A stretch of DNA of 64,000 nt from contig NZ_FXAU01000002.1 in the NCBI RefSeq assembly GCF_900177625.1, forward strand, positions 519,707 through 583,706. Direction: 5' to 3'. The stretch is from Sphingobacterium psychroaquaticum (GTDB taxonomy: Bacteria; Bacteroidota; Bacteroidia; Sphingobacteriales; Sphingobacteriaceae). The position numbers were made by a program, and so were the translations under genes. The notes under the pieces are model-generated. The model saw only the letters and a list, made by a program, of their open reading frames with translations, was not told the origin of the DNA and did no database searches. This document shows positions 9,508 to 18,645 of this stretch, in pieces (within the stretch, counting starts at the first letter, position 1; the number at the start of each line of letters is the position of its first letter).

Positions 9508-11142
9508 TTACGCTAATAAACGAATTGGCGCTTCTAGTAATGATTTTACGGTTTGCAAGAAAGCAGCACCAGTTGCACCATCCACCACACGGTGGTCACA
9601 TCCCATAGTTAATTTCATAACATTACCTGGTACTACAGCTCCATTTTTAACAACTGGAATCTGCTGGATCGCGCCGACAGAAATGATTGCACCATCCGGT
9701 GAGTTGATGATTGATGTAAACTCATCAATACCAAACATACCTAAGTTAGAGATTGTAAATGTTGAACCTTCCCAATCTGCTGGTGTTAATTTCTTAGCTT
9801 TTGCTTTTTGTCCGTATTCTTTAACTTCTGCAGAGATGTGCGATAAGGATTTACCATCTGCAAAACGTACTACCGGAACCAATAGACCATCTTCCACAGC
9901 CATCGCCACTCCAATATTTACGTGTTGGTTGAAACGAATCTTATCCCCTCTCCATGAAGAGTTCACCGCAGGATGTTGTTTTAATGCAGAAGCAACTGCT
10001 TTAATTAAGATATCATTGAAAGAAACCTTAACAGGCGCTACCTCATTAATCTGTGCACGCGCAGCAATCGCATTGTCCATATCAACAGAGATGGTCAAAT
10101 AGAAATGTGGTGCAGTAAATAAAGATTCACCTAAGCGACGTGCAATAGTTTTACGCATTTGCGAAACCGCTACTTCTGTATATTTCTCTTCTCCAATAAC
10201 TTGTGGTAAAGAAATCGTTGCTTTTCCTTCGCTCGCTGCTGCCGCTGGAGCATCTGCTTTTGCCGCCGCCGCTGTCGGAACAAATGTTTCTACATCTTTC
10301 TTCACAATACGACCGCCATCCGCAGACCCTTTCACATCGTTCAGATTAATGCCACGTTCTTTCGCAATTTTTCTTGCTAAAGGAGAAGCTTTCACACGTG
10401 AATCATCCGCTGTGCTCGTCGCTGCTGCTACTGGCGCTGCTGCGCTAGTTGTTTCTGCGACCGCAGGCGCTGCCGTTTCAGCTTTCTCTGCTGCTGGTGC
10501 ACTAGGCTTTTGATTCAACAATGGCGTAATATCTGTTCCCGCAGGACCTACAATAGCAATAATATCATTTACTTTTGCTGCTTCACCTGCTTCCAAACCA
10601 ACATATAACAATGTTCCTTCTGCATAAGCAGTAACCTCCATTGTTGCTTTGTCCGTCTCAACATCAGCGATAGCATCATCTGATTTTATGGTATCACCCA
10701 CTTTAAAGTTCCATTGTGCAATAACCCCTTCAGTCATGGTATCACTCAACAATGGCATCGTAATTACGGTACAACCTAAATCCTCAGGCGTAACGGTAGA
10801 TGTACTTGCCGCAGGAGCATCAGCAGGCTCAGCTGCTGCTTCAGATTTCTCTTCCGCCTTAGCTGGAGCAGCATCACCTTCTAGCAAAGCTTTGTAATCC
10901 TCCCCTTCTTCACCCAAAACAGCGATTACCGCATCAATTGCTACAGCTTCACCTTCCTTCGGGCCAATGTACAACAATGTTCCTTCTTGATAAGACTCGA
11001 AGTCCATCGTTGCTTTATCTGTTTCAACTTCAGCAATTAAATCACCGGAGTTTACTTTATCACCGACTTTTTTGTGCCATTTAGCAATTACACCTTCGGT
11101 CATGGTGTCGCTCATTTTCGGCATTCTTACTACTTCAGCCAT
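9508..11142 (-). CDS. pdhC: Pyruvate dehydrogenase E2 (dihydrolipoamide acetyltransferase)
   Basis: The 544-residue E2 has two lipoyl domains, each with an ETDKATM motif (lipoyl-lysines Lys43 and Lys165), joined by Ala/Pro/Glu-rich linkers. A peripheral-subunit-binding domain follows near 250-290 (ASPLARKIAKERGINL), then the acetyltransferase domain with DHRVVDGATGA near residue 520, whose histidine is catalytic. It transfers the acetyl group to CoA in the multi-enzyme complex. The E1-alpha gene ends 45 bases upstream and the two are surely co-transcribed. No E1-beta or E3 gene is in the window, so those must be elsewhere. The choice of pyruvate over branched-chain substrates rests on overall resemblance to Bacteroidota PdhC. 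Confidence 0.93.
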   Translation of the reverse strand: MAEVVRMPKMSDTMTEGVIAKWHKKVGDKVNSGDLIAEVETDKATMDFESYQEGTLLYIGPKEGEAVAIDAVIAVLGEEGEDYKALLEGDAAPAKAEEKSEAAAEPADAPAASTSTVTPEDLGCTVITMPLLSDTMTEGVIAQWNFKVGDTIKSDDAIADVETDKATMEVTAYAEGTLLYVGLEAGEAAKVNDIIAIVGPAGTDITPLLNQKPSAPAAEKAETAAPAVAETTSAAAPVAAATSTADDSRVKASPLARKIAKERGINLNDVKGSADGGRIVKKDVETFVPTAAAAKADAPAAAASEGKATISLPQVIGEEKYTEVAVSQMRKTIARRLGESLFTAPHFYLTISVDMDNAIAARAQINEVAPVKVSFNDILIKAVASALKQHPAVNSSWRGDKIRFNQHVNIGVAMAVEDGLLVPVVRFADGKSLSHISAEVKEYGQKAKAKKLTPADWEGSTFTISNLGMFGIDEFTSIINSPDGAIISVGAIQQIPVVKNGAVVPGNVMKLTMGCDHRVVDGATGAAFLQTVKSLLEAPIRLLA

Positions 11143-11187
11143 TTGTTATAGTAGATTATATCTTTAAGTTAAAGTAATTCTTAATTA

Positions 11188-12183
11188 TTAGTCCATTACA
11201 AAAGGATAGTCCTTCTGTACATAAACGTCGTCATAGATTTCTGAAGCATCTGGATATGGCGATTCTTCTGCGAATTTAACAGACTCATCCACTACTTTTT
11301 TCACATCCGCCTCTACTTCAGCAAACCATGCCTCATCAGCATAATTATTTTCTAGAATCGCAAGTTTCGTAGACACCAATGGATCACGACCTTTGTATTC
11401 TTCTAATTCTTCTTTTGTACGGTATTTAGCTGGGTCAGACATCGAGTGTCCTTTGTAACGGTATGTACGAATTTCCAAGAATGTCGGTCCTTCACCAGCA
11501 CGCGCACGTTGCACAGCTTCATCCATCGCGTTGTGTACCGCAACAACATCCATACCATCAACAGCAGCACTTGGCATATCAAAACCAAATCCCATTTTGT
11601 AGATATCGATCATGTTCGTTGTACGCTGTACGGAAGTACCCATCGCGTAACCATTGTTTTCACAAACAAAGATTACAGGTAATTTCCACAACATCGCCAT
11701 GTTCAATGATTCGTTAAATGCACCTTGACGAACAGCGCCATCTCCCATAAAACAAACATTTACGCTATCCTTACCTAAGTACTGTTCCGCAAAAGCGATA
11801 CCTGCACCCAAAGGAATCTGACCACCTACGATACCATGGCCACCCATCATCTTGTGTTCTTTCGAGAAAAAGTGCATAGAACCACCTTTACCTTTAGAAC
11901 ATCCTGTAACCTTACCAAACATCTCCGCCATACATTCGTTGGCAGACATACCTTTTGCTAAAGCATGTGCGTGATCTCTATACGAAGTGATAACAGAGTC
12001 ATCGGGTCTAGTTGCCGAAATCGTACCAGCCATAACAGCCTCTTGACCAATGTATAAGTGACAAAATCCACGGATCTTTTGCTGCCCATATAACTGACCA
12101 GTCTTCTCCTCGAATTTACGCATAAGTAGCATAGATTTATACCACTCTAAATATGTTTCTTTTGTTATAGGTGTTGAACTCAT
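11188..12183 (-). CDS. pdhA: Pyruvate dehydrogenase E1 component subunit alpha
   Basis: A 331-residue E1-alpha of normal length. FMGDGAVRQGAFNESLNMA with VIFVCENN is the thiamine diphosphate/Mg binding GDG-N motif, and YRYKGHSMSDP is the conserved loop with the phosphorylation-site region of eukaryotic homologues. It decarboxylates pyruvate together with an E1-beta subunit, which is not encoded next to it. A -7 promoter box (TAGATTTG) lies about 35 bases upstream of the start. It is followed by the E2 gene. Confidence 0.95.
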   Translation of the reverse strand: MSSTPITKETYLEWYKSMLLMRKFEEKTGQLYGQQKIRGFCHLYIGQEAVMAGTISATRPDDSVITSYRDHAHALAKGMSANECMAEMFGKVTGCSKGKGGSMHFFSKEHKMMGGHGIVGGQIPLGAGIAFAEQYLGKDSVNVCFMGDGAVRQGAFNESLNMAMLWKLPVIFVCENNGYAMGTSVQRTTNMIDIYKMGFGFDMPSAAVDGMDVVAVHNAMDEAVQRARAGEGPTFLEIRTYRYKGHSMSDPAKYRTKEELEEYKGRDPLVSTKLAILENNYADEAWFAEVEADVKKVVDESVKFAEESPYPDASEIYDDVYVQKDYPFVMD

Positions 12184-12217
12184 TTTAACGTATTGAATTT
12201 CTTTACTAAACCGACCA

Positions 12218-12225
12218 CAAATCTA
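12218..12225 (-). promoter_or_regulatory. Candidate -7 box for pdhA-pdhC
   Basis: On the minus strand this reads TAGATTTG, an exact match to the Bacteroidota TAnnTTTG element, 35 bases from the pdhA start. No clear TTTG -33 box is seen 19-21 bases further upstream. Confidence 0.4.
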
Positions 12226-12326
12226 GTTATTTTTAACGAGATTTTGAATAAAAAATAGGCAGGAATTAGTCGTTTATTGTCACAAAATTATCTAATTTCT
12301 TCTTTTTTGAATATCAAAATGGTCGC

Positions 12327-13706
12327 CTATTTGAAATATTTAATCAAGGCTTCCATATTCAATTTCTGCTGTTCCCCACTTCGCATATCTTTCAACGAGA
12401 GCTCTCCACTTTTAATTTCTTCCTCTCCGGCCAATAGTACATAAGGAATCCCTTTACTATCTGCGTAGCTCATCTGCTTTTTCAATTTAACAGCAGCGGG
12501 GTATAACTCCACCGCAACCCCTTCATTTCGTAATTGCATCAGCACGGGCAATAGGAATGCTTCGCAAGCAGGATCAAAGTTCACCAATAACAGCTGTGTC
12601 GTTGCGGCAGAAGACTCTGGGTAGAGATTAAGCTCTTCAAGCACATCGTAGATGCGGTCGGCACCAAATGAAACCCCAACTCCAGTTAAATCTTTTAGAC
12701 CAAACATCCCAGTCAAATCATCGTAACGTCCTCCGCCACCAATACTTCCCATGGCAACTTCATTCGTCTTCACTTCAAAGATACATCCCGTATAGTAATT
12801 CAAACCACGCGCTAGCGTAATATCCAACTCCACGACCTTATCCAATAGTGCCGACATACCAAACGATGTCAAATACGCAAAAACCTCCTCAATCTCAGCA
12901 ATACCCTTCAAACCGGCTTCCGACTTGGCCAAAACAGATTTTAAGCTAGCGAGCTTATCCTGATTTGTTCCTTCTAAAAGAATAATCGGGCGTAACACCT
13001 CTACATCCTCTTCCGTGAACCCACGTTCAAGCAACTCTTTATTGACTCCCTCAAGCCCAATTTTATCCAGCTTGTCGATGGCAACCGTCATATCTACAAT
13101 AAGCTCTGGCTTACCAATTACCTCGGCGATACCAGTCAATATTTTTCGGTTATTAATCTTGATCGTGAAATCCTTTAGTCCCAATGCAGCTAGTGCCTCG
13201 TTATAAATCAGAACAAACTCCGCCTCATTCAACAACGAATCTGACCCAACGACATCAACGTCACACTGATAGAACTCTCTATAGCGCCCTCTTTGCGGCC
13301 TATCTGCCCGCCATACAGGCTGAATCTGAAAACGTTTAAAAGGCATCGTAAGTTCATGCTGATGCATAACTACAAATCGCGCAAAAGGAACAGTTAGGTC
13401 ATAGCGCAACGCCTTTTCTGAAATATGCGAAATAAGTTTATTGGATGCTTTCTCTGTCAGCAACGCTTCAGGAGCCTTACTCAGGTAGTCTCCAGAATTC
13501 AATATCTTGAAAATCAACCGATCTCCTTCTTCGCCATACTTCCCTGTTAGGGTCTGTAGATTTTCAAATGTAGGGGTTTGAATTTCGTTATAGCCGTACT
13601 TTTTGAAAACGGTCTTTAAGGTATTGAATATGTGGTTACGCTTTTCCATCTCTTTGGGAGAGAAATCACGCGTACCTTTTGCCAAAGAGGGTTTAATATT
13701 TGCCAT
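12327..13706 (-). CDS. hisS: Histidine-tRNA ligase
   Basis: A 459-residue class II aminoacyl-tRNA synthetase. KGTRDFSPKEM near the start, motif 2 region RPQRGRYREFYQCDVD near 135, RGLNYYTGCIFEV (histidine A motif) and GSIGGGGRYDDLTGMFG are all present. The C-terminal anticodon-binding domain begins near residue 370. It charges tRNA-His in the cytoplasm. A very close upstream -7 box suggests an unusually short leader (see findings). Confidence 0.95.
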   Translation of the reverse strand: MANIKPSLAKGTRDFSPKEMEKRNHIFNTLKTVFKKYGYNEIQTPTFENLQTLTGKYGEEGDRLIFKILNSGDYLSKAPEALLTEKASNKLISHISEKALRYDLTVPFARFVVMHQHELTMPFKRFQIQPVWRADRPQRGRYREFYQCDVDVVGSDSLLNEAEFVLIYNEALAALGLKDFTIKINNRKILTGIAEVIGKPELIVDMTVAIDKLDKIGLEGVNKELLERGFTEEDVEVLRPIILLEGTNQDKLASLKSVLAKSEAGLKGIAEIEEVFAYLTSFGMSALLDKVVELDITLARGLNYYTGCIFEVKTNEVAMGSIGGGGRYDDLTGMFGLKDLTGVGVSFGADRIYDVLEELNLYPESSAATTQLLLVNFDPACEAFLLPVLMQLRNEGVAVELYPAAVKLKKQMSYADSKGIPYVLLAGEEEIKSGELSLKDMRSGEQQKLNMEALIKYFK

Positions 13707-13710
13707 GCGG

Positions 13711-13718
13711 CAAAGTTA
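13711..13718 (-). promoter_or_regulatory. Candidate -7 box very close to hisS
   Basis: Minus strand TAACTTTG, an exact TAnnTTTG match, ends 5 bases before the hisS ATG. If used, the transcript would start at or almost at the start codon. Confidence 0.35.
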
Positions 13719-13749
13719 AGATATACAAGCGAAATGCGAAAGCTTATAA

Positions 13750-14502
13750 TTAACGAGAATATTCTTCGACATCGAAGATCTTGAGATGTTCACACGCTTT
13801 CTCTGCCGCCAGTTTTTCAGCGCTTTTTTTATTAAAGTCACGCCCAACACCGCACACTTCGCCATCCACCACGGCTTCGACCGTAAACATTTTAGCTGAT
13901 TCTCCAGGAGGATTATCAACTTGCACAAACTGAATATCTTTACTTAATTGTTGACACCATTCGATAAGTCTACTTTTGAAATTTGTCTCCGTGATTTCCA
14001 ACATATGAATATCCACATGTGGTTTAATTATCCGGGTCAGTAAAAATTCGCGTGTAAACTGATAGCCTCTATCGATATAGACAGCACCGATAAGCGCTTC
14101 AAAGGCATCTCCTAATAGGGAGCTTTGCTTATTGGGATAACTGATCATACGAGCATCATACTCGATAAACTCGTTCAACCCTAATTTTCGGGACAATTGA
14201 TTTAGATTGACACGACTCACGATCTTAGAGCGCAATTCGGTCAAGAAGCCTTCATCTTTATAGGGATACATCTTGAACAACAATTCAGCAATCACAGAAC
14301 CTAAAACTGCATCACCCAAAAACTCCAAACGCTCATTACTATTTTTTACGCCATGCTTTATGGGGGTGGCTACAGACTTGTGTCTGAAGGCCATCTGGTA
14401 CAGTTTTATATTACCGGGAACAAAGCCAAGAATATTCCGTAGTTTACGGACGTAAGCTTTATGACGTGAAAAATATAGATGATATATTCCGGAGAAAGAC
14501 AT
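13750..14502 (-). CDS. rnc: Ribonuclease III
   Basis: A 250-residue protein with the RNase III signature NERLEFLGDAVL at 56-67 (catalytic acidic residues), a second acidic site in DAFEALIGAVYIDRG near 135, and a C-terminal double-stranded RNA-binding domain from about residue 172. It processes rRNA precursors and other duplex RNAs. The order acpP-fabF-rnc, as here, is common in bacteria. A hairpin sits between fabF and rnc. Confidence 0.95.
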   Translation of the reverse strand: MSFSGIYHLYFSRHKAYVRKLRNILGFVPGNIKLYQMAFRHKSVATPIKHGVKNSNERLEFLGDAVLGSVIAELLFKMYPYKDEGFLTELRSKIVSRVNLNQLSRKLGLNEFIEYDARMISYPNKQSSLLGDAFEALIGAVYIDRGYQFTREFLLTRIIKPHVDIHMLEITETNFKSRLIEWCQQLSKDIQFVQVDNPPGESAKMFTVEAVVDGEVCGVGRDFNKKSAEKLAAEKACEHLKIFDVEEYSR

Positions 14503-14519
14503 TCTCTACTAAAATAAGG

Positions 14520-14550
14520 AATAGGTAGTTTCGATTAGAAACTACCTATT
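14520..14550. terminator. Hairpin between fabF and rnc
   Basis: Perfect 13-base arms (14520-14532 and 14538-14550, core AGGTAGTTTC) around a 5-base loop. The plus-strand side is followed by ATTTTTAT; the minus-strand side has only a short T-rich tail. It may partly terminate fabF transcription or act as a processing hairpin ahead of rnc. Confidence 0.55.
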
Positions 14551-14579
14551 ATTTTTATCGTTTATCTTACTCTTAAACA

Positions 14580-15833
14580 TTAAGAGTGATATTTCTTCAC
14601 AATAATCGTTGCGTTGTGGCCACCAAAACCGAACGTATTACTCAACGCTGCGTTCACAACACGTTTTTGTGCTGTATTGAACGTGAAGTTCAAGTTATTA
14701 TCGATCTCCGGATCATCCGTAAAGTGGTTGATCGTTGGTGGAACGATATCGTTTTTCACCGATAGTATCGAAGCGATCGATTCAATAGCACCAGCAGCAC
14801 CTAACAAGTGACCTGTCATTGACTTCGTGGAGCTGATGTTCAGCTTATAAGCATGATCACCGAAAAGATCGATAATTGCTTTGGTCTCACTCACATCACC
14901 AACAGGGGTAGAAGTACCGTGCACATTGATATAATCAATATCACTAAAATTCATACCGGCATCTTTTACTGCCATTGTCATGGCAAGTTTTGCACCGAGT
15001 CCTTCTGGATGAGATGCTGTAATGTGATACGCATCTGCACTCATTCCACCTCCAACGATTTCAGCGTAAATCTTGGCTCCTCGCGCAAGTGCGTGATCAA
15101 GGCTTTCCAAAATAATCGCTCCTGAACCTTCTCCAGAAACAAAACCATCACGATCTTTATCGAAAGGACGGGATGCTGTTTTAGGGTCATCATTCCGGGT
15201 TGAAAGGGCGTGCATAGCGTTAAATCCACCAATACCAGCCTCATTGATTGTTGCTTCCGAACCGCCCGTAACAATTACATCTGCTCTACCCATACGGATA
15301 TAGGTAAAAGCATCAATCATTGCATTCGTGGCAGAAGCGCACGCAGATACTGCTGAGAAATTAGGACCACGCAAACCGTGACGCATAGAAATATGGCCCG
15401 GTGCGATATCGACAAGCATTTTAGGAATAAAGAACGGATTGAAACGAGGTGTTCCATCTCCTTTGGAGTAATTTACTACCTCTTCTGTGAATGTAGTTAA
15501 TCCTCCAATTCCCGATCCCCAAATAACACCGATACGGTTGGTATCTAGTTTATCAAATTCTAAACCAGCATCCTTGATTGCTTCATCTGTGGAAGCTATG
15601 GCATACTGTACAAAGGGGTCCACCTTACGTGCCTCTTTGCGATCCATAAAATTATGCGGATCAAATCCCTTTACTTCACAAGCAAATTGGGTTTTGAACT
15701 TTGATGCATCAAAATGCGTAATAGGAGCAGCACCGCTTACACCATTAATCAAACCTTCCCAATAAGCTGAGACGGTATTTCCTAAAGGTGTAAGAGCGCC
15801 TAACCCTGTTACAACTACTCTTTTAAGCTCCAT
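14580..15833 (-). CDS. fabF: Beta-ketoacyl-ACP synthase II
   Basis: The 417-residue condensing enzyme has the nucleophile Cys165 in SACASATNAM and the two catalytic histidines in NVHGTSTPVGD and GFGGHNATI. Length and motifs fit FabF. It elongates acyl-ACP by decarboxylative condensation with malonyl-ACP. The acpP gene lies 25 bases upstream in the same transcript. Confidence 0.96.
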   Translation of the reverse strand: MELKRVVVTGLGALTPLGNTVSAYWEGLINGVSGAAPITHFDASKFKTQFACEVKGFDPHNFMDRKEARKVDPFVQYAIASTDEAIKDAGLEFDKLDTNRIGVIWGSGIGGLTTFTEEVVNYSKGDGTPRFNPFFIPKMLVDIAPGHISMRHGLRGPNFSAVSACASATNAMIDAFTYIRMGRADVIVTGGSEATINEAGIGGFNAMHALSTRNDDPKTASRPFDKDRDGFVSGEGSGAIILESLDHALARGAKIYAEIVGGGMSADAYHITASHPEGLGAKLAMTMAVKDAGMNFSDIDYINVHGTSTPVGDVSETKAIIDLFGDHAYKLNISSTKSMTGHLLGAAGAIESIASILSVKNDIVPPTINHFTDDPEIDNNLNFTFNTAQKRVVNAALSNTFGFGGHNATIIVKKYHS

Positions 15834-15858
15834 TAATATGTTTGGCCTAATAAATTAG

Positions 15859-16095
15859 TTAGTTAACGTTTTTTTCTAAGTAAGAAATAGCCTGACCTAC
15901 AGTGCTGATGTTTTCAGCTTGGTCATCAGGAATAGCTACGTTGAATTCTTTTTCGAACTCCATGATCAACTCAACTGTATCAAGTGAGTCTGCACCTAAA
16001 TCATTCGTGAAAGAAGCTTCTGGTGTTACTTCATTTTCATCTACACCTAACTTTTCAACGATAATTGCTTTTACTCTTGATGCGATATCTGACAT
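15859..16095 (-). CDS. acpP: Acyl carrier protein
   Basis: A 78-residue acidic protein with the phosphopantetheine serine in [11 protein letters not shown]. An in-frame ATG at 16206 would add 37 residues, but those (rich in basic and aromatic residues) are unlike any ACP, so the start at 16095 (MSDIASRVK) is chosen. It carries growing acyl chains for FabF, encoded directly downstream. A well-spaced promoter sits just upstream. Confidence 0.96.
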   Translation of the reverse strand: MSDIASRVKAIIVEKLGVDENEVTPEASFTNDLGADSLDTVELIMEFEKEFNVAIPDDQAENISTVGQAISYLEKNVN

Positions 16096-16436
16096 GATTT
16101 TATAGTTTAATTGTTTAATAAATCTGTGCAAAGAAAAATAAATTTCCCCATAAATCAAACCTTTTTGATTTTTAGATGCAAAATAAGCACCTTGCCGTCC
16201 TCTCATTTACGAGCAAAAACCGCCATAACTTGCATATATCCAATATTAACAAAAAAAAATATATAAAACAAGAAACTTAAACCTTTCCAGCTTTTGTACA
16301 TCCTCTTGCACAAAAGTGGCCTCAAAGAACGATAAAATTCTATAATCTCAACATATCCGCATCTCCCCTTTCTCCTCGCTCAGCATAACAAATTCCAGAA
16401 AAACTTTGTAACTTCGAACCTCAATCCCTGAACGAC
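16096..16436. other. Divergent intergenic region acpP / IPExxxVDY gene
   Basis: 341 bases between two divergent starts. It holds the acpP promoter (16127-16159), an A-rich stretch (16250-16270), and an imperfectly spaced inverted repeat with CTTTTGT at 16291-16297 and ACAAAAG at 16310-16316. No convincing gene or RNA was seen. Confidence 0.6.
16127..16159 (-). promoter_or_regulatory. acpP-fabF promoter
   Basis: Minus strand: TTTG (16159-16156), a 21-base spacer, then TTTCTTTG (16134-16127), close to the Bacteroidota TTTG / TAnnTTTG consensus with one mismatch. The predicted leader is roughly 25 bases. Confidence 0.55.
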
Positions 16437-16937
16437 GTGAGCATTACAAAGAAACATTTACTTCTAGATTTTGAGCTTGAGCTCGACTTCTCGCTAATTG
16501 GGATTAGCTCCCCGCTGCGCGATTATCGACTCTCTCATTTTATCTTTAAGCATACGGGATTGGAATTGGTACGTGGCAAAGAGAATTATATCGATCATAA
16601 GGGATATCTGAAAGACAAAGACAAGGACGAAATGGATTACCATATTGTCTTTGAGCGCACCAAACAGAAAAAAACATCAAAGTATCACTACACCATTTAC
16701 CGGTGCTGTGATGAAAATTTTGAATTTGAGTATTATTTGATCAATAACAGAAGCATTGAAGGGGGCATTTTAATCCCTGAACTACCCAACTTTGACTACT
16801 TCTTTATGGCCAAACATTTTATTGATCCAGAGGATCTCCGAAATTTATTAGAGGATATTAAGACTATACAGGAGGTTTTACTCGTTAAAGAGTTAGACCC
16901 TACGGCTTTAAAATCCAACGAAAATCTGATTTTTTAG
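16437..16937 (+). CDS. IPExxxVDY family protein
   Basis: A 166-residue protein starting at GTG. LIPELPNFDYFFM near residue 126 fits the IPExxxVDY motif that names this Bacteroidota family (the Val is Phe here). The family has no known function; members often lie next to pyruvate kinase, as here (137 bases upstream of pyk). The sequence is rich in acidic and aromatic residues with no signal peptide or membrane segment, so it is probably cytoplasmic. Confidence 0.85.
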   Translation: MSITKKHLLLDFELELDFSLIGISSPLRDYRLSHFIFKHTGLELVRGKENYIDHKGYLKDKDKDEMDYHIVFERTKQKKTSKYHYTIYRCCDENFEFEYYLINNRSIEGGILIPELPNFDYFFMAKHFIDPEDLRNLLEDIKTIQEVLLVKELDPTALKSNENLIF

Positions 16938-17000
16938 GGGCATCAGGGGCTCTGAGTGTAAAATTTACACTATAATAAACCTAACTTAAAAACAGATTGT

Positions 17001-17008
17001 TATTTTTG
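17001..17008 (+). promoter_or_regulatory. Candidate -7 box for pyk
   Basis: TATTTTTG matches TAnnTTTG exactly, 65 bases before the pyk ATG. No TTTG is found at the expected -33 distance. Confidence 0.4.
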
Positions 17009-17073
17009 CAATAATTATTGTATAATACAAGCGACTATTACACTGAAAAATTCATTAAATTAAAATATTATAA

Positions 17074-18504
17074 ATGAACAAGATTCAAAAGAGGACAAAA
17101 ATTGTAGCCACACTCGGTCCAGCATCAGCGGACAAGACTATATTGACTAGCATGATTGCCAAAGGTGTGGATGTATGTCGTCTGAATTTCTCACACGGAA
17201 GCCAAGATGACCACCTAAAAGTAATCAAGACCATTCAAGAAATCAATAACGAAAACCCATTCAATGTAGGTATCCTTGCCGATTTACAAGGTCCAAAAAT
17301 CCGCATTGGAAAAATGAAAGAAGGTGGTGCGATATTGATCAATGGCTCACAGGTAGAAATGACTACGCAAGAGCTTATCGGTGATGAAAAACGTATCTAC
17401 ATTACGTACGAAAACTTCCCGAACGATGTAAAGGAAAACGAAATCATCTTATTGGATGACGGAAAGCTTCAGCTACGTGTGCTTTCAACAAATCACAAAG
17501 ATAGTGTTATCTGTGAGGTTGTACATGGCGGCGTATTAACATCCCGCAAAGGTGTTAACCTTCCAAATACAAAAGTGTCTATCCCTTCCCTGACGGAAGA
17601 AGATTTAGACAATCTTAATTTTGCGTTGGATAATGGTGCAGACTGGATTGCCATGTCATTCGTACGTTCAGCAGAAGACATCGTTCAATGTAAAGAAATC
17701 ATCAAAGCAAAAGGAAGTCATGCACTTGTTATTGCTAAAGTAGAGAAACCAGAGGCGATTGAAAATATTGATTCCATTATTGAGGCGACAGATGCAGTGA
17801 TGGTTGCTCGTGGCGACTTGGGTGTGGAAATGCCAATGGAAGAGGTTCCGGGTTTACAGAAAATGATCGTACAGAAATGTCGTGACTTATCTAAACCTGT
17901 TATCATTGCGACACAAATGTTGGAGAGTATGATTACAACGCCACGTCCGACACGTGCGGAGGTGAATGATGTTGCGAACTCAGTACTGGATGGTGCAGAT
18001 GCTGTAATGTTAAGTGGTGAAACTTCAGTTGGAGAGTTCCCGGAGATCGTAATTGAAACAATGGCGAAAATCATTACGCATGTAGAGCATACTTCCTATC
18101 CTTACTACAGCAATAAGGCAAGCCTTCAACCTGCTAAAACAAAGATTCCAGATGCAATCTGTGGTTCTTCCATCTTCTTAGCACAAAACACAGAGGCTTC
18201 GGCAATCGCTGTTATGACATCATCAGGTTACACAGCTTTCGAAATTTCAAGCTACCGTCCGAATGCAGATATTTACGTCTTTACAGGTAATGCGAACTTA
18301 TTAAACCAATTAACTTTGGTTTGGGGTGTACGCGCATTTATCTACGATAAATTTGAGAGTACAGATGGCACAATCCAAGATGTAAACAAGCTCCTAAAAG
18401 AGAAAAATTTGGTGGCACCTGGCGAAATTGTAATCAACACTTCATCTACACCTTTACATGAGAAAGGAAGAACAAACACAATCCGTGTTTCTGAAGTAAA
18501 ATAA
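17074..18504 (+). CDS. pyk: Pyruvate kinase
   Basis: The 476-residue protein has the N-terminal KRTKIVATLGPAS, NFSHG near residue 38, IAKVEKPEAIENID with the catalytic lysine, and MVARGDLGVEMPMEEVP. A B-domain lies at about 70-165 and a C-terminal allosteric domain from about 345. It makes pyruvate and ATP from phosphoenolpyruvate and feeds the pyruvate dehydrogenase encoded 5 kb away. A strong terminator follows. Confidence 0.96.
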   Translation: MNKIQKRTKIVATLGPASADKTILTSMIAKGVDVCRLNFSHGSQDDHLKVIKTIQEINNENPFNVGILADLQGPKIRIGKMKEGGAILINGSQVEMTTQELIGDEKRIYITYENFPNDVKENEIILLDDGKLQLRVLSTNHKDSVICEVVHGGVLTSRKGVNLPNTKVSIPSLTEEDLDNLNFALDNGADWIAMSFVRSAEDIVQCKEIIKAKGSHALVIAKVEKPEAIENIDSIIEATDAVMVARGDLGVEMPMEEVPGLQKMIVQKCRDLSKPVIIATQMLESMITTPRPTRAEVNDVANSVLDGADAVMLSGETSVGEFPEIVIETMAKIITHVEHTSYPYYSNKASLQPAKTKIPDAICGSSIFLAQNTEASAIAVMTSSGYTAFEISSYRPNADIYVFTGNANLLNQLTLVWGVRAFIYDKFESTDGTIQDVNKLLKEKNLVAPGEIVINTSSTPLHEKGRTNTIRVSEVK

Positions 18505-18522
18505 TACGGGACTTTATCTTCC

Positions 18523-18572
18523 GATACAAAATAATAAAGCACGCCAACGAGCGTGCTTTATTATTTTGTATC
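18523..18572 (+). terminator. Terminator after pyk, perfect 22-base inverted repeat
   Basis: Arms 18523-18544 and 18551-18572 are perfectly complementary around a 6-base loop (CAACGA). The GC-rich top (AAGCACGC) and A/T-rich base give a U-run on either strand. It ends pyk and insulates the next gene. Confidence 0.9.
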
Positions 18573-18645
18573 AAAGCTATTACATCGCTTATTTTAACAT
18601 TAATTTACTCTTTTTCTAGCTTACTTTGTCCAGCTAACTAAGGTT

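Noticed and set aside
16096..16206. N-terminal extension of acpP to the ATG at 16206
   Set aside because: The 37 extra residues do not resemble any acyl carrier protein, and a promoter lies inside this stretch.
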